Position numbers and translations under genes: made by a program
NCBI GenBank assembly: GCA_019636235.1
Contig: JAHBXW010000004.1
Span: 248,001-312,000, forward strand
Direction: 5' to 3'
DNA length: 64,000 bases
DNA from: Planctomyces sp.
GTDB taxonomy: Bacteria; Planctomycetota; Planctomycetia; Planctomycetales; Planctomycetaceae
Shown here: positions 19,252 to 28,734 of the stretch, in pieces
Layout of the letters: each line of letters starts with the position of its first letter
How positions within the stretch are numbered: the stretch's first letter is position 1
The notes under the pieces: generated by a model
Told to the model about the DNA's origin: nothing
Database searches by the model: none
The model's input: the letters and a program-made list of their open reading frames with translations, nothing else

Positions 19252-19986
19252 ATGTTCGTCCAGCCCTGGCGGCGATGGTCCGCGTTGGCGCAGGAAATCG
19301 CGATCTGGGCGCGGCGCGCTCCGGCGCGCGACCGCCTGCGGCGTTTCGCCCAGCGCTCCGGCCGGTATGCCCGGGACTTGCCGATTCTGGCGACGCTGCT
19401 GTACCTGTTCGGCATCGTGCTGGCGATCTCCCCCGATCCGGCACACGCTCTGGGAGGGTTGCCGATCCCTGCGAAGTGGACGCTGCTGGCGGCGCTGGCC
19501 GCCTCGACGGCCGGCGCGGCGCTGTTCCTCGCCGCGGCGATCAGCAGCCGGCTGACGGGCGTGCGGCTGTGGGTCTCGTGGCGATCGAGCCCTTCGGCGC
19601 CGGGGTCCAATGAGACGAATGCGGCCCGGCTGGGGCTGCTGCATCTGGGAATCATCATGGCGTATGGCGGCGTGCTGGCGACGGTCGATTCCGGCGCGAT
19701 GGCGCTGTCGCTGATGGCGACGAGCATCTGCCTGACGCTGCTGGCTTTGGATCGCTGGCTGCTGGCGTCGCGGCCTCCCGAAAGCGGCGGGGTCTTCATT
19801 CAGCACAAAGGTCCGGACGGGGACCCGCCGGAGACCTGGCCCAGCCTCGTCCCGGCCCCGCGGCGTCCGCCGGCGCTTGCGGCCCACGCGCCGCATCCGG
19901 ACGACGACGGCAAGGACTTCGCCCGACCGCAATCGGCCGAGCGCCTGGCGGTCGGCTTCGAGGGCCGGTTGGACGCTCGGCGGTGA
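19252..19986 (+). CDS. Predicted four-helix membrane protein, unknown function
   Basis: 244 residues from the ATG at 19252, which has GGGGAG about 7 bases upstream; a GTG at 19213 would overlap korB. A basic, amphipathic N-terminus (about 1-40) precedes four hydrophobic segments at about 44-62, 72-97, 126-145 and 150-172. The C-terminal 70 residues are soluble and Pro-rich. No motif is recognised. Its position 23 bases after korB suggests cotranscription with the oxidoreductase, but there is no sequence evidence for a shared function. Confidence 0.6.
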   Translation: MFVQPWRRWSALAQEIAIWARRAPARDRLRRFAQRSGRYARDLPILATLLYLFGIVLAISPDPAHALGGLPIPAKWTLLAALAASTAGAALFLAAAISSRLTGVRLWVSWRSSPSAPGSNETNAARLGLLHLGIIMAYGGVLATVDSGAMALSLMATSICLTLLALDRWLLASRPPESGGVFIQHKGPDGDPPETWPSLVPAPRRPPALAAHAPHPDDDGKDFARPQSAERLAVGFEGRLDARR

Positions 19987-20330
19987 TCGGTGCGGCGCGT
20001 CTGCTTCAGAGCTGCGACTTCAGCGGCGCGATATCACGATTGTGCCGTCGTTCTCGTGGCTCGGTCAAAGAAAGGCTGACAATGTACGGCTCTTACGCCG
20101 CTCACGGCGGCCGCCGGTTTCACCCCGGAAGGCGGCCTCATTCGATTTGATGGCGAAGGCGTCAATCGCGTTGAGATGCACTTTGTCAGGGCCGCGCTTC
20201 CGAATCGACCCTAACCAGGACGTCGCCGGCGATCGCAAACGACGATCGGGTGGTGGCGGACGCCGTTCGCAGTCAGCCGATCGTTGCCATGCGCCATGCG
20301 CACGGATGTCCCCCCAGCATCCTCGTCCGC
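19987..20330. other. Intergenic region with GC-rich palindromes
   Basis: No gene is supported in these 344 bases between two convergent genes. CGCCG (20096-20100) and CGGCG (20105-20109) form a hairpin with a CTCA loop, overlapping a perfect 12-base palindrome CGGCGGCCGCCG (20105-20116). Neither is followed by a T-rich run, so they are not convincing Rho-independent terminators, though they lie where one would expect transcription to end. Confidence 0.4.
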
Positions 20331-21500
20331 TCACTCGCCCGGCTGCGGCTGCCAGTGCCCGTGCATCGCACAACTGCCCTCCGCGACGTCCGTCACCGGC
20401 CGCGCGTCCGATCCGTCCGCGCCCGCCAGATACAACTGCATGACCCCGCTGCGGTCCGTACCAAACAGAATCCACCGGCCGTCGGGCGACGGACTGGGAT
20501 GGTAGTGCCGCACGCCCGGCGCGGACTCCGTCAACCGGTCCACGCGCCCATCCAGCCACACGCGCATGAGTTCGATGCTCTCTCCCACCCGGGCCGTGTC
20601 ATACACCGATCTTCCGTCCCGCGACCACACCGGCAGGTCGCTGCTTTCACTGTGAAAGTCGGGGTGCTTGAGGCGTTCCACGACGCCCCGATAGCCCCCC
20701 CGGTCGGCCAGCTTGCGGAGGCCTGTGCCGTCCGGCCGGACGACGTGCGGGTGGCAGTCGTAGTGCTCGCCCGACACGAACAGCAGCCACTTGCCGTCCG
20801 GGGACCACTGCGGCGCGAAGTTGAACGGATGGCCGGTCTCGATCGTTCGCCGGTCGCCGCCGTCGGCAGGGGAGATGACGAGCTGATAATTCTCGTGATA
20901 GGCCACGTGCTGGCTGTCCGGGGAGGGGCTGACGCCGTAGGCGAACCCGGTTCCGCCGCCGGAGATGTCCCGCTTGTTGCGGCCGTCGAGGTCCATCAGG
21001 AACGGGCGCGAAACGCCGTCGATCAGTGATGTCATCAGCAGCCGGGCGCCGTCGGGGGTGAAGCTGACCGTGTTGTAGATGCTGACGCGGTCAACGGCCG
21101 TGACGTTCGTCAGCCGACCGGACTCCAGCTCGAGCAGGCAGGCGTCCATCAGCCAGCCTTCGGTCATTCGGAACGTGCGATGTTCGCGTTCCCAGGCGGC
21201 GTTTTCGGGGCTTTCCCAGGCGCTCAGGACGATGGCCCGGGCGCCGTCGGGGGACCAGCCGGCGAACTGCGTCCAGGAGCCGTCGTCGCGGACGAGTTCC
21301 GTGGCGACGACGCGCCGCTGCGTGCCATCCGCCCGGACCAGGCAGGCGCGGTTGGTGACCCAGTTGGCGTATTGTCCCTGGGGCAGGTCGTTCCGCCCTT
21401 CGGTGTAGCCGATCCAGACGTCGAGCCGCGGCTCCGCGGCACTGGCCGTGCTGGCCAGCAGCCCGGCGGACAGGACGAAAAAAGACATCAGTCGAGTCAT
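20331..21500 (-). CDS. Secreted TolB-like (PD40/WD40-like) beta-propeller protein
   Basis: 389 residues. A signal peptide (LMSFFVLSAGLLASTASAAE, about 4-23) is followed by several PD40 blades: FAGWSPDGARAIVLS, SFTPDGARLLMTS, SPSPDSQHVAYHE, APQWSPDGKWLLFVSG, VWSRDGRSVYDTA and SPSPDGRWILFGTDR. Six blades can be counted by eye, consistent with a closed propeller. Similar proteins act as periplasmic binding or oligo-processing modules; this one has no peptidase domain attached. The ATG at 21500 has AGGGA about 9 bases upstream; the frame stays open to 21596 without similarity. Probably transcribed alone. Confidence 0.8.
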   Translation of the reverse strand: MTRLMSFFVLSAGLLASTASAAEPRLDVWIGYTEGRNDLPQGQYANWVTNRACLVRADGTQRRVVATELVRDDGSWTQFAGWSPDGARAIVLSAWESPENAAWEREHRTFRMTEGWLMDACLLELESGRLTNVTAVDRVSIYNTVSFTPDGARLLMTSLIDGVSRPFLMDLDGRNKRDISGGGTGFAYGVSPSPDSQHVAYHENYQLVISPADGGDRRTIETGHPFNFAPQWSPDGKWLLFVSGEHYDCHPHVVRPDGTGLRKLADRGGYRGVVERLKHPDFHSESSDLPVWSRDGRSVYDTARVGESIELMRVWLDGRVDRLTESAPGVRHYHPSPSPDGRWILFGTDRSGVMQLYLAGADGSDARPVTDVAEGSCAMHGHWQPQPGE

Positions 21501-21738
21501 GCAGGCGTCCCTACGGACCGGGGGGGATGTTCGTGACACTTTACCCTGCGGGGACTGGTTTCGCGTGGCGCGGCGGCATGTGGGCGCAAAGGCCATTGCT
21601 CTGCGTCGGTGTCGCGGCTATCTCTAGGAACGGCGTCGGGGAGCCGTGCGCTGACGCCGTCGTCGGCCGGTTGCCCTGCACGGATTCGGGGCCGCATTGG
21701 CCCGGACTCGGAGATCGACGGACTTTGGGCGGGCCTGA

Positions 21739-22788
21739 ATGATGAGCTTGAAGACCAATCTGAAGGAGGCGGTGTTTCAGGCCGCGCGCCTGTCGGGGGC
21801 CAATGCCCTCGCGCGCGGCGCCAATCGTCAGAAGTTGCTTGTGTTGGGCTATCATGGCGTGGTGGCGGAGGAGCACAACGCCTCGGGCTACATGGCCAGC
21901 ATCGACAGCTACATGCATCGGAACGCGATCTCCGTCACGCGATTCCGCAGGCAGATGGAGCTGCTGGCGCGGCTGTTCCATCCAGTGTCGGCGACGGATT
22001 TGATTGAGTGGCTGGACGGAGTTCGCCCGTTGCCGAGTCATCCCGTGCTGGTGACGTTCGATGACGGCTATCAGAACAATCTCGATCACGCGGCGCCCGA
22101 GCTTGAGAAGCTGGGGATTCCGGCGCTGTTCAACGTCGCCACAGGATACATTGGCCATGACCGGCCCCTGTGGCCGATGGAGTTCGACTCGCTCGTGTTT
22201 CAGTGGACAGCGCCGGAGTTTCCGCTGCCGGAAGGAGGCGAGCTGCCGCTGCCCGCCGACGCTCGCGAGCGGATTCCGCTGGCCGAGCGGCTGCGGAACC
22301 GATGCAAGCGGCTGCCCGACCAGCAGCGTCGGAGCTACCTGTCGCGGTTGCGAGAGACGCAGCCCCTTGTCGAGGACTCAATCGATCGCGAGCTGGTCGC
22401 CTTCATGGATTGGGACGGCGTCCGCCGACTGGCCGATTGCGGCTTCTGCATCGGCGCGCACACCGTCAGCCATCCCATCCTGACAAGACTGTCGGCCGAG
22501 GATCTAAAGAGGGAGCTGGCGGAAAGCAAGCAGGCGATCGAATCGGAAACCGGTCGCGCCTGTCCGTGGTTCACTTATCCCAACGGCGGCGTCGATGATT
22601 TTTCTCCGCAAGTGGCCGCTGCGGTCCGCGACGCGGGGTATCGCGTCGGTTTTTCGCTGACGCGAAAGCTGCATACTCGGCTGTTGCCGGAATTCGAGAT
22701 TGGCCGGTTCTGCATCACCGCGGATGCGAGCGACGCCGAGTTTCAGGCCGTCATCAGCGGCCTTTCCCGGCATCTGCGTTTCAATTGA
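21739..22788 (+). CDS. NodB-type polysaccharide deacetylase
   Basis: 349 residues. Family motifs are complete: LGYHGV near 37-42, TFDDGY at 106-111 (Asp108, Asp109) and HTVSHP at 241-246 (metal-binding His241, His245), with TYPNGG further on. The enzyme removes N- or O-acetyl groups from polysaccharide sugars using a divalent metal. There is no signal peptide, so it may act in the cytoplasm on a precursor or be exported another way. The middle insert at about 145-215 is longer than in simple NodB domains. It is the first gene of a four-gene same-strand run with short gaps; the next begins 30 bases downstream. The base composition of this run looks slightly less GC-rich than its surroundings. 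Confidence 0.85.
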   Translation: MMSLKTNLKEAVFQAARLSGANALARGANRQKLLVLGYHGVVAEEHNASGYMASIDSYMHRNAISVTRFRRQMELLARLFHPVSATDLIEWLDGVRPLPSHPVLVTFDDGYQNNLDHAAPELEKLGIPALFNVATGYIGHDRPLWPMEFDSLVFQWTAPEFPLPEGGELPLPADARERIPLAERLRNRCKRLPDQQRRSYLSRLRETQPLVEDSIDRELVAFMDWDGVRRLADCGFCIGAHTVSHPILTRLSAEDLKRELAESKQAIESETGRACPWFTYPNGGVDDFSPQVAAAVRDAGYRVGFSLTRKLHTRLLPEFEIGRFCITADASDAEFQAVISGLSRHLRFN

Positions 22789-22818
22789 CTTCAGCACCGT
22801 TGGAATCGCGGCAACAAA

Positions 22819-24597
22819 ATGCGACAGAATCCGTCAGGCCGCGTGCTCGTCCTTGGAGACAACGATCTGGCGGCGCTGGCCATTGTCCGGTCGCTCGGCC
22901 GGTACGGGCTCACGGTGCATCTGGCGGCGTTTGAATCCAAGCCCATTGCCCGGCGGTCGCGATACGTCTCGCAGATCCATGACCTGGGCCATCCCCTGGC
23001 CGACGGAGAGCGTTTTGTCCGCGGAGTCCTTGGTCTCGCCCAACAGCAGGGCTTCGATCTGATCGTTCCGACGTCGGATAAGTCATTGACGCCGCTGATG
23101 CCGCACCGGGACGAGTTGAATCGGCATGCGCATTTCGTGGCGCCTGACGATGTCGGATTCGAATTCACCAGCAACAAGGATCAAACGCTTTCGAAGGCGA
23201 GCGAGCTGGGGATTCCGATTCCATCGACGACGTTGCTCAGCGGACCGGAGGCGCTGCGGGGGTTTCAGCTTCCGTCCGATTTCCCCGTGGTGCTGAAGCC
23301 TCAGGCGAGCACTCGCGCGGGCGCCGTGGAGCGAAACGAAGTCCGGATTGTTCACGCCCGGGAGAGCGCGCTGGAGCAGCTCGATCGGATGTTGCAACGA
23401 GGTCCCGTGCTCGTTCAGGGTTACTGTCCGGGATATGGAGTGGGTCTCAGCGTGCTGGGAAACGCGGGGGAAGTCGTCGCGGCGTTTCAGCATCAGCGCG
23501 TGCATGAGCCGCCGCGCGGCGGTGCGGGGTCGTATCGAAAAAGCGTGCCTCTGGACGCGACGCTGCTGGAATTCGCGCGCAAGTTCTGCGCGGCGATTGG
23601 CTGGTCCGGACCGGCGATGTTCGAATACAAGGTCGATCCGGCGACGGGCGCCGCCGTGCTGATGGAAGTGAATGGCCGCTTCTGGGGGTCGCTGGCGCTG
23701 GCGATCCAGTCGGGCGTGGATTTTCCGAGGCTGCAGTACGATATGGCTGTGCTGGGCAAGGTGCAGACGACGTTCGCCTATCGCACGCCATATTACGTGC
23801 GGCATACCATTCGCGACGTGGAATGGTTCCGGGAGAACGCGCTCGCGCCTAGGGGCCGGCCCGACTTGCGGAAGCTCGGACTTGGCGAAGTGGCGAGCGA
23901 GTTCTGGAACATTGTGACTCTTCGCGAGGGTTACGACATCGAGTCGATCCGGGATCCGATGCCGGCGGTCGCAGGCTGGAAGTGGTTCCTGACGGACGCC
24001 GCCCGCCAGCTGACGCGCCGGGCGTCGATGAAGCTCGGTCGCCGAAGATTTCTCAGGCTGGCCCGCGCCGCATCTTCGCCGGACTCGCCACTGCGCGCGC
24101 AGGCGAGAAACGCACGCTCGATCCTGTTTCTGTGTTACGGCAACATCAATCGCAGCCCGGTTGCGGAACAGTCGCTGAAGGCCGCCCTGGGCAGTGCCTC
24201 GCCGGTCACGGTTGCGTCCGCGGGCTTTTACCCGGAACGCGACCGGTCGACGGGGCCGGTTTCAGAATCCGTCGCCCGACAGTTGGGGCTGGACCTGACC
24301 GGGCATCGCTCGCAAGTCGTCAGCCAGGTCTTGCTGCAGACCCACGATCTGATCGTCATCATGGACGCCGCACAAGTTCAGGGCCTGCGCGAAATGTGCC
24401 CCGACCAGTTGCGAAAGGCGGTTCCGCTTAGCACATTCGGAGACACGGACCGGGATCTGGAGATCCCGGATCCTCATGGAAAAGGGCAGGAATTCTTCGA
24501 AAAGGTTTATCGCCGCATCATGCATTGCGTCGCCGGGCTGGCCAGAGAACTGGCGGCAGGCGTCGCCAGGAATCATCAGCCGCCCGCTTCCGATTGA
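22819..24597 (+). CDS. ATP-grasp ligase fused to low-molecular-weight protein tyrosine phosphatase
   Basis: 592 residues with two domains. Residues about 8-390 are an ATP-grasp enzyme of the carboxylate-amine ligase type: an N-terminal pre-ATP-grasp fold (VLVLGDNDLAALAIVRSLG), the ATP-binding VVLKPQAS segment, and the metal site MEVNGRFWGS at 282-291 (Glu283, Asn285). Residues about 434-580 are a low-molecular-weight tyrosine phosphatase: the P-loop CYGNINRS begins at Cys439 with Arg445, and the general acid is Asp551 in DPHGKG. Both active sites look intact. The arrangement suggests that synthesis and dephosphorylation act on one pathway, possibly capsule-like polysaccharide. No stop or frameshift separates the domains. 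Confidence 0.85.
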   Translation: MRQNPSGRVLVLGDNDLAALAIVRSLGRYGLTVHLAAFESKPIARRSRYVSQIHDLGHPLADGERFVRGVLGLAQQQGFDLIVPTSDKSLTPLMPHRDELNRHAHFVAPDDVGFEFTSNKDQTLSKASELGIPIPSTTLLSGPEALRGFQLPSDFPVVLKPQASTRAGAVERNEVRIVHARESALEQLDRMLQRGPVLVQGYCPGYGVGLSVLGNAGEVVAAFQHQRVHEPPRGGAGSYRKSVPLDATLLEFARKFCAAIGWSGPAMFEYKVDPATGAAVLMEVNGRFWGSLALAIQSGVDFPRLQYDMAVLGKVQTTFAYRTPYYVRHTIRDVEWFRENALAPRGRPDLRKLGLGEVASEFWNIVTLREGYDIESIRDPMPAVAGWKWFLTDAARQLTRRASMKLGRRRFLRLARAASSPDSPLRAQARNARSILFLCYGNINRSPVAEQSLKAALGSASPVTVASAGFYPERDRSTGPVSESVARQLGLDLTGHRSQVVSQVLLQTHDLIVIMDAAQVQGLREMCPDQLRKAVPLSTFGDTDRDLEIPDPHGKGQEFFEKVYRRIMHCVAGLARELAAGVARNHQPPASD

Positions 24598-24654
24598 CCC
24601 CTGACTCTGTGTGCCCCTGGCTCTGCCAGTGCATTTCCTGGAGGCGCCCCGCGA

Positions 24655-25422
24655 ATGCCACAGCACCAATCAATGCCACAATCCGACGCCGACAGCATCG
24701 TCCGGACATTGTTGAGAGAGACGTTCCAGAACGAACGGATCGGCGAAAAGTCGGGCGCTTTCACGCGATCCGGCATGAGCATCAACGAGTTGCCTCGCCT
24801 GTATGAACTCGTCAGGCGGAACGCCATCCGGAACGTGCTGGAAATCGGAATGGGACACGCGACCAGCTCCATCGTGATTTCCCGCGCGCTGGCGGACGGG
24901 GGCGGAGGCCACCTGACGTCCATCGATCCGTTTCAAACCGCGCAGGAGAAACCGGGCTATGCGTCTGTCGGGATTCAGAATCTTAAACGAGCCGGATTCG
25001 CGGATCACAAATTGATTGAGTTGCCGGACTATTTGGCATTGCCGCAACTGGTCGCCGACAAGGCGGCCTTCGATTTCATCCTTGTCGACGGCTATCATTC
25101 GTTCGATTACACGCTGCTGGACATCTTCTACGCCGACCTGCTCCTGCGGGATGGGGGCGTCCTTTGCGTTCACGATTCCTCGTGGCCGGCCGTGTATCAC
25201 GCCATTCGCTTCATGGAACAGCACAAACCCTATGAGCTGTTGTCGCCTCCCCCGTACATGGGTTCACGATCACGGCTCCATGCGCTAGGCCGGAGAATCT
25301 CGCTGGCCGCCAGCGGCCGACTCGCTGGGTTTCGGGAGCGGAATCGGCGTTGGAATACGTTAGTTGCCTACCGGAAGCGCGAAAGTCGGATGGCGGCGGA
25401 AAAGGTCTTCGACGCCTACTGA
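24655..25422 (+). CDS. Class I SAM-dependent methyltransferase (Methyltransf_24-like)
   Basis: 255 residues. The SAM-binding motif I is VLEIGMGHATSS near 62-73; the acidic residue closing strand 2 is in LTSIDPF; DFILVDGYHSFDYTLLDIFYA and GGVLCVHD follow, matching Methyltransf_24-type enzymes found in polysaccharide and small-molecule clusters. The last 55 residues are basic. The substrate is unknown. It lies 57 bases after the ATP-grasp/phosphatase gene and 35 bases before the aminotransferase gene, in the same orientation. The ATG at 24655 is used; another in-frame ATG 15 bases later is also possible. Confidence 0.8.
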   Translation: MPQHQSMPQSDADSIVRTLLRETFQNERIGEKSGAFTRSGMSINELPRLYELVRRNAIRNVLEIGMGHATSSIVISRALADGGGGHLTSIDPFQTAQEKPGYASVGIQNLKRAGFADHKLIELPDYLALPQLVADKAAFDFILVDGYHSFDYTLLDIFYADLLLRDGGVLCVHDSSWPAVYHAIRFMEQHKPYELLSPPPYMGSRSRLHALGRRISLAASGRLAGFRERNRRWNTLVAYRKRESRMAAEKVFDAY

Positions 25423-25457
25423 CGGACCTGCCCCCGCGTCCGAATCCGGAACTCCCC

Positions 25458-26579
25458 ATGCTCGACGACGCCTCTCGACGATCCGCGTTTCCCTCCCTGG
25501 AAACGATGACCTACCTCAACACGGCCGCGGAGGGCATCCCCCCGCTCGTCGTCCGCGACGCCCTGAACCAGTACTTCTCCGACAAGCAGCTCGGCATGGA
25601 TGGCCGCGACCGGCACTTCGCCGAGCTCCAGGCCGCCCGCGAACGCGTCTCCACGCTGTATGGCCTCGCCGCCGATGAAATCGCCATCTGCTCCTGCTCG
25701 TCCGAAGCCTACAACCTCGCGGCCCTCGCTCTGCAACTTCAGCCCGGCGACGAAGTCGTCATCAACGATCTCGACTTTCCGGCCGGCGCCACGCCCTGGC
25801 TGCAGCCGAGCTGTCCGGCCGAGGCGCGGGTCTGGCGGTCGCGCGACGGCGTGCTGGACCTCGCGGACCTGCGGTCGCTGCTGACTCCCCGGACGCGGTT
25901 GGTTACGGTGTCGCTGGTGAGCTTCTACAACGGGTTTCGGCTGCCGCTTCCGGCGGTGGCGGAGCTGGTTCGACGGCATTCGGAAGCGCTGCTGGCGGTG
26001 GACGTCACACAGGCGCTGGGGCGGATTCCCCTCGACCTGGCCGGCGCGGACCTGATTGTCAGCAGCACGCACAAGTGGATTCTGGCGAGCCACGGCGGCG
26101 GGCTGGTCGGCGTGCCGCGAAGCCGGGAGCGGGACTGGACGGTTCCAGCCGGCGGCTGGTTCCACCTGGAGAACGCGTTCGGACCGAGGCGATTCGAGGC
26201 GGCGGTCAGCAAACCGGGTGCGGCGGGGTTCGCGGTCGGCATGCCCAACTTTCCGGCGGTGTACGCGATCCGGGCGGCGCTCGATTACCTCGACGGCGTG
26301 GGGATCGACGCGATCGATCGGGCGGCGCGGCCGCTCGTCGAGGCCTGCCTGGCGGGGCTGGTGCAGTTGAAAGTCGATCTGCTGACGCCGCGCGATCTCT
26401 CGGCGGTCGCCGGCATTCTGGCGTTCCGGCATCCGGACGCCGATCGGATTCACCGGGCGCTGCAGGCGGAGAACATTCACGTGATGTCGCACGCGGGCCG
26501 ACTTCGCGTCGCATTGCATGGCTACAATAGGCACAGCGATGTCGAGCGCTTCCTGAGCGTTCTGTCGGCCTGCCTGTAA
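25458..26579 (+). CDS. Class V PLP-dependent aminotransferase
   Basis: 373 residues. The PLP lysine is Lys206 in SSTHKWILA, with Asp182 (AVDVTQALG) contacting the pyridine nitrogen, and the opening segment MTYLNTAAEG fits the class V family that includes cysteine desulfurases and isopenicillin-N epimerase-like enzymes. It lacks an obvious catalytic Cys loop, so a desulfurase role is uncertain. The ATG at 25458 is chosen over an upstream frame that overlaps the methyltransferase gene. It is the last gene of the run that begins with the deacetylase, and a weak hairpin terminator follows. Confidence 0.85.
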   Translation: MLDDASRRSAFPSLETMTYLNTAAEGIPPLVVRDALNQYFSDKQLGMDGRDRHFAELQAARERVSTLYGLAADEIAICSCSSEAYNLAALALQLQPGDEVVINDLDFPAGATPWLQPSCPAEARVWRSRDGVLDLADLRSLLTPRTRLVTVSLVSFYNGFRLPLPAVAELVRRHSEALLAVDVTQALGRIPLDLAGADLIVSSTHKWILASHGGGLVGVPRSRERDWTVPAGGWFHLENAFGPRRFEAAVSKPGAAGFAVGMPNFPAVYAIRAALDYLDGVGIDAIDRAARPLVEACLAGLVQLKVDLLTPRDLSAVAGILAFRHPDADRIHRALQAENIHVMSHAGRLRVALHGYNRHSDVERFLSVLSACL

Positions 26580-26604
26580 CGGCCGGTTCAATGGTCATTG
26601 GCCG

Positions 26605-26620
26605 GACACCTGTTGGTGTC
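26605..26620 (+). terminator. Weak stem-loop between convergent genes
   Basis: GACACC at 26605-26610 and GGTGTC at 26615-26620 pair perfectly around a TGTT loop, 26 bases after the aminotransferase stop. The following bases (AGGCCTGTGTTTC) contain only a short T run, so termination strength is doubtful. The convergent antiporter gene ends about 107 bases further on. Confidence 0.35.
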
Positions 26621-26726
26621 AGGCCTGTGTTTCGACGCTGCGAAGGCCCGAGGCTTCCTTTCCTGCGCTCGGTCCGGCCGCCGGCCACAGATCCACGAAC
26701 TGCCGCCGTCGGCGCTGAATCGCACA

Positions 26727-28520
26727 TCACCCGCCGGGCGCGGACGACTCGGAATCGCGTCCCCCCGGACGCAGCGCCATCTTCTCCCGCAACCGGCGCA
26801 ACTCCGCGGCGATCCGGTCCTCGCTGGCTCCCACCTCCTTGAGCAACAGCGACGCCAGGCCGATCGCGGCCTCCGCCTCCTCGAACGTCGCTTCCGTCAC
26901 GCCGATTTCATCCAGCCAGGCCCGCGCCGCCAGGTACCGCGCGCGGATGAAGATTCGCAGTTCCGGATTCATCTCCCGCGCGTTGATGACGACCGTCGTC
27001 TGGCCGCTGAGATCGGGGAACGTGATCAACAGATACCGCGCGCTTTCGATGCCGGCATCGTGCAGAATCTGTCGCTGGCTGGCGTCCCCGTAGATCGCGA
27101 GTTCGCCGCCGGCCCGCAGCGTCCGGACCGTATCGACATTCAGATCAATGACCACGGGCCGGATGCCGAAATCCCGCAGAATGGCCGCGGCCGTCCGCCC
27201 CACGGGCCCGTAGCCCAGGATGATGGCCCGCTGCTCGTCCTCTTCCGGGTCGGGCAGCGGCGCCGCCGTCTCCTCGACGCGCAGCCGCGCCTCCGAGCGG
27301 CGGTTCAGCGCCTTCCACCACTTCGGCCGCTGCTGACGCAGCCAGTTCTGGACGGGAATGATCCCGCGAAACAGCAGCGGATTCAGCGTGATCGAGACAA
27401 TCGCGCAGGCCACCAGCAGGCTCTCCTCCGTGGCCCCCACAATCCGGTGCGCCTTCGCGAGTTGGGCCACGATGAACGAGAACTCTCCGATCTGCGCCAG
27501 CGCCACCGACACCGTCAGCGCCGCGGAGAACGAATACCCCAGCGCCCACACAATCACGAACGCCGCCAGCGGCTTGGCGACCAGCACGACTGACAGCAGT
27601 CCCAGAAACAGCACCGGGCTTTGCCACACGGCCGTGGGATCGAACAGCATGCCCACCGACACAAAGAACAGCACCGCGAACGCGTCCCGCATCGGCAGCG
27701 CGTCCGCCGCCGCCTGGTGGCTGACCTCCGATTGCCCGACCACCATGCCGGCCAGAAACGCCCCCAGCGCCATCGACACGCCGAAGGCGAACGACGAGCC
27801 GACCGCGATCGCCAGCGCCAGCGCCAAGACTGTCAGCGTGAACAGCTCCCGGTTCCGCGTCCGGGCCACCTTCGACAGCACCCACGGAATGGCCTTCCGC
27901 CCCGCACCCAGCACCAGCAGCACCAGCAGACCCACTCGAAACACGGCCAGCGCCAGGGTCCCCGCCAGACCCACCATCCCTTCGCCTTCTCCCGGCTTCA
28001 ATGTGGCCAGCGCCGGCAGCAGCACCAGCACGAACACCGTGAACAGGTCCTCCACGATCAGCCAGCCGACGGCGATGTGCCCCTGATTCGTGTGCAGCAC
28101 ATCGTTGTCCGACAGCACCCGGATCAGCACGACCGTGCTGGCCACCGAAATCGACACGCCGACGACCAGCCCCGCGCCCCAGGTCCGTCCGCTGGCGACC
28201 ATGGCCAGCGCGCCCAGCAGCGTCGCAACCGCGATCTGTCCCACCGCCCCCGGCACCGCGATCCGGCGCACGGCCAGCAGGTCCCGCAGGTGGAAGTGCA
28301 GCCCGACGCCGAACATCAGCAGGATGACGCCGACCTCCGCGAACTGGTTCGCCGCATCCTGGTCCGCCACGAATCCCGGAGACCTGGGGCCGATCACCAT
28401 CCCGGCCAGCAGGTAGCCCACGATCGGCGACAGCCGCAGCATCTGCGTGATGTAGCCCAGCACGAGCGCACCGGTGAGGCCGGCTGTCAGTGTCAGCAGG
28501 ATCTCGAGATGGTCATGCAC
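26727..28520 (-). CDS. CPA2-type cation:proton antiporter with TrkA-N domain (KefB/YbaL-like)
   Basis: 597 residues. Residues 1-390 contain about a dozen membrane helices with CPA2 landmarks (GYLLAGMVIGPRSPG, GVGLHFHLRDL, GWLIVEDLFTVFVLV, LGAFLAGMVVGQSEVS). Residues from about 427 are a Rossmann TrkA-N domain (IILGYGPVGR) that binds a nucleotide and gates transport; a short helical tail follows, and no TrkA-C domain is seen. The family exchanges K+ or Na+ for H+. The GTG at 28520 is chosen because a GGAGGT site sits 5-6 bases upstream; the longer open frame to 29120 only mirrors the divergent aminopeptidase gene. Confidence 0.85.
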   Translation of the reverse strand: MHDHLEILLTLTAGLTGALVLGYITQMLRLSPIVGYLLAGMVIGPRSPGFVADQDAANQFAEVGVILLMFGVGLHFHLRDLLAVRRIAVPGAVGQIAVATLLGALAMVASGRTWGAGLVVGVSISVASTVVLIRVLSDNDVLHTNQGHIAVGWLIVEDLFTVFVLVLLPALATLKPGEGEGMVGLAGTLALAVFRVGLLVLLVLGAGRKAIPWVLSKVARTRNRELFTLTVLALALAIAVGSSFAFGVSMALGAFLAGMVVGQSEVSHQAAADALPMRDAFAVLFFVSVGMLFDPTAVWQSPVLFLGLLSVVLVAKPLAAFVIVWALGYSFSAALTVSVALAQIGEFSFIVAQLAKAHRIVGATEESLLVACAIVSITLNPLLFRGIIPVQNWLRQQRPKWWKALNRRSEARLRVEETAAPLPDPEEDEQRAIILGYGPVGRTAAAILRDFGIRPVVIDLNVDTVRTLRAGGELAIYGDASQRQILHDAGIESARYLLITFPDLSGQTTVVINAREMNPELRIFIRARYLAARAWLDEIGVTEATFEEAEAAIGLASLLLKEVGASEDRIAAELRRLREKMALRPGGRDSESSAPGG

Positions 28521-28734
28521 GGGAAACCTCCGTGGGAATCGGCGAGGGGCTCCCTTCGACTCAGGGCGCGTGAACCGGGGACCGGGCGACGAACCATACC
28601 ATTTCACCCGTTGATCGCCATGCACGCGCTCCGCTCCCCGCGAAGTTCCCGCCGCGAATGCTCTCGGTTGGCAGCCCCGGCCCCGATTGCTGCAATAGCG
28701 GCCGCCCAATCCACTCCCCCATCGAGCCCGACCC

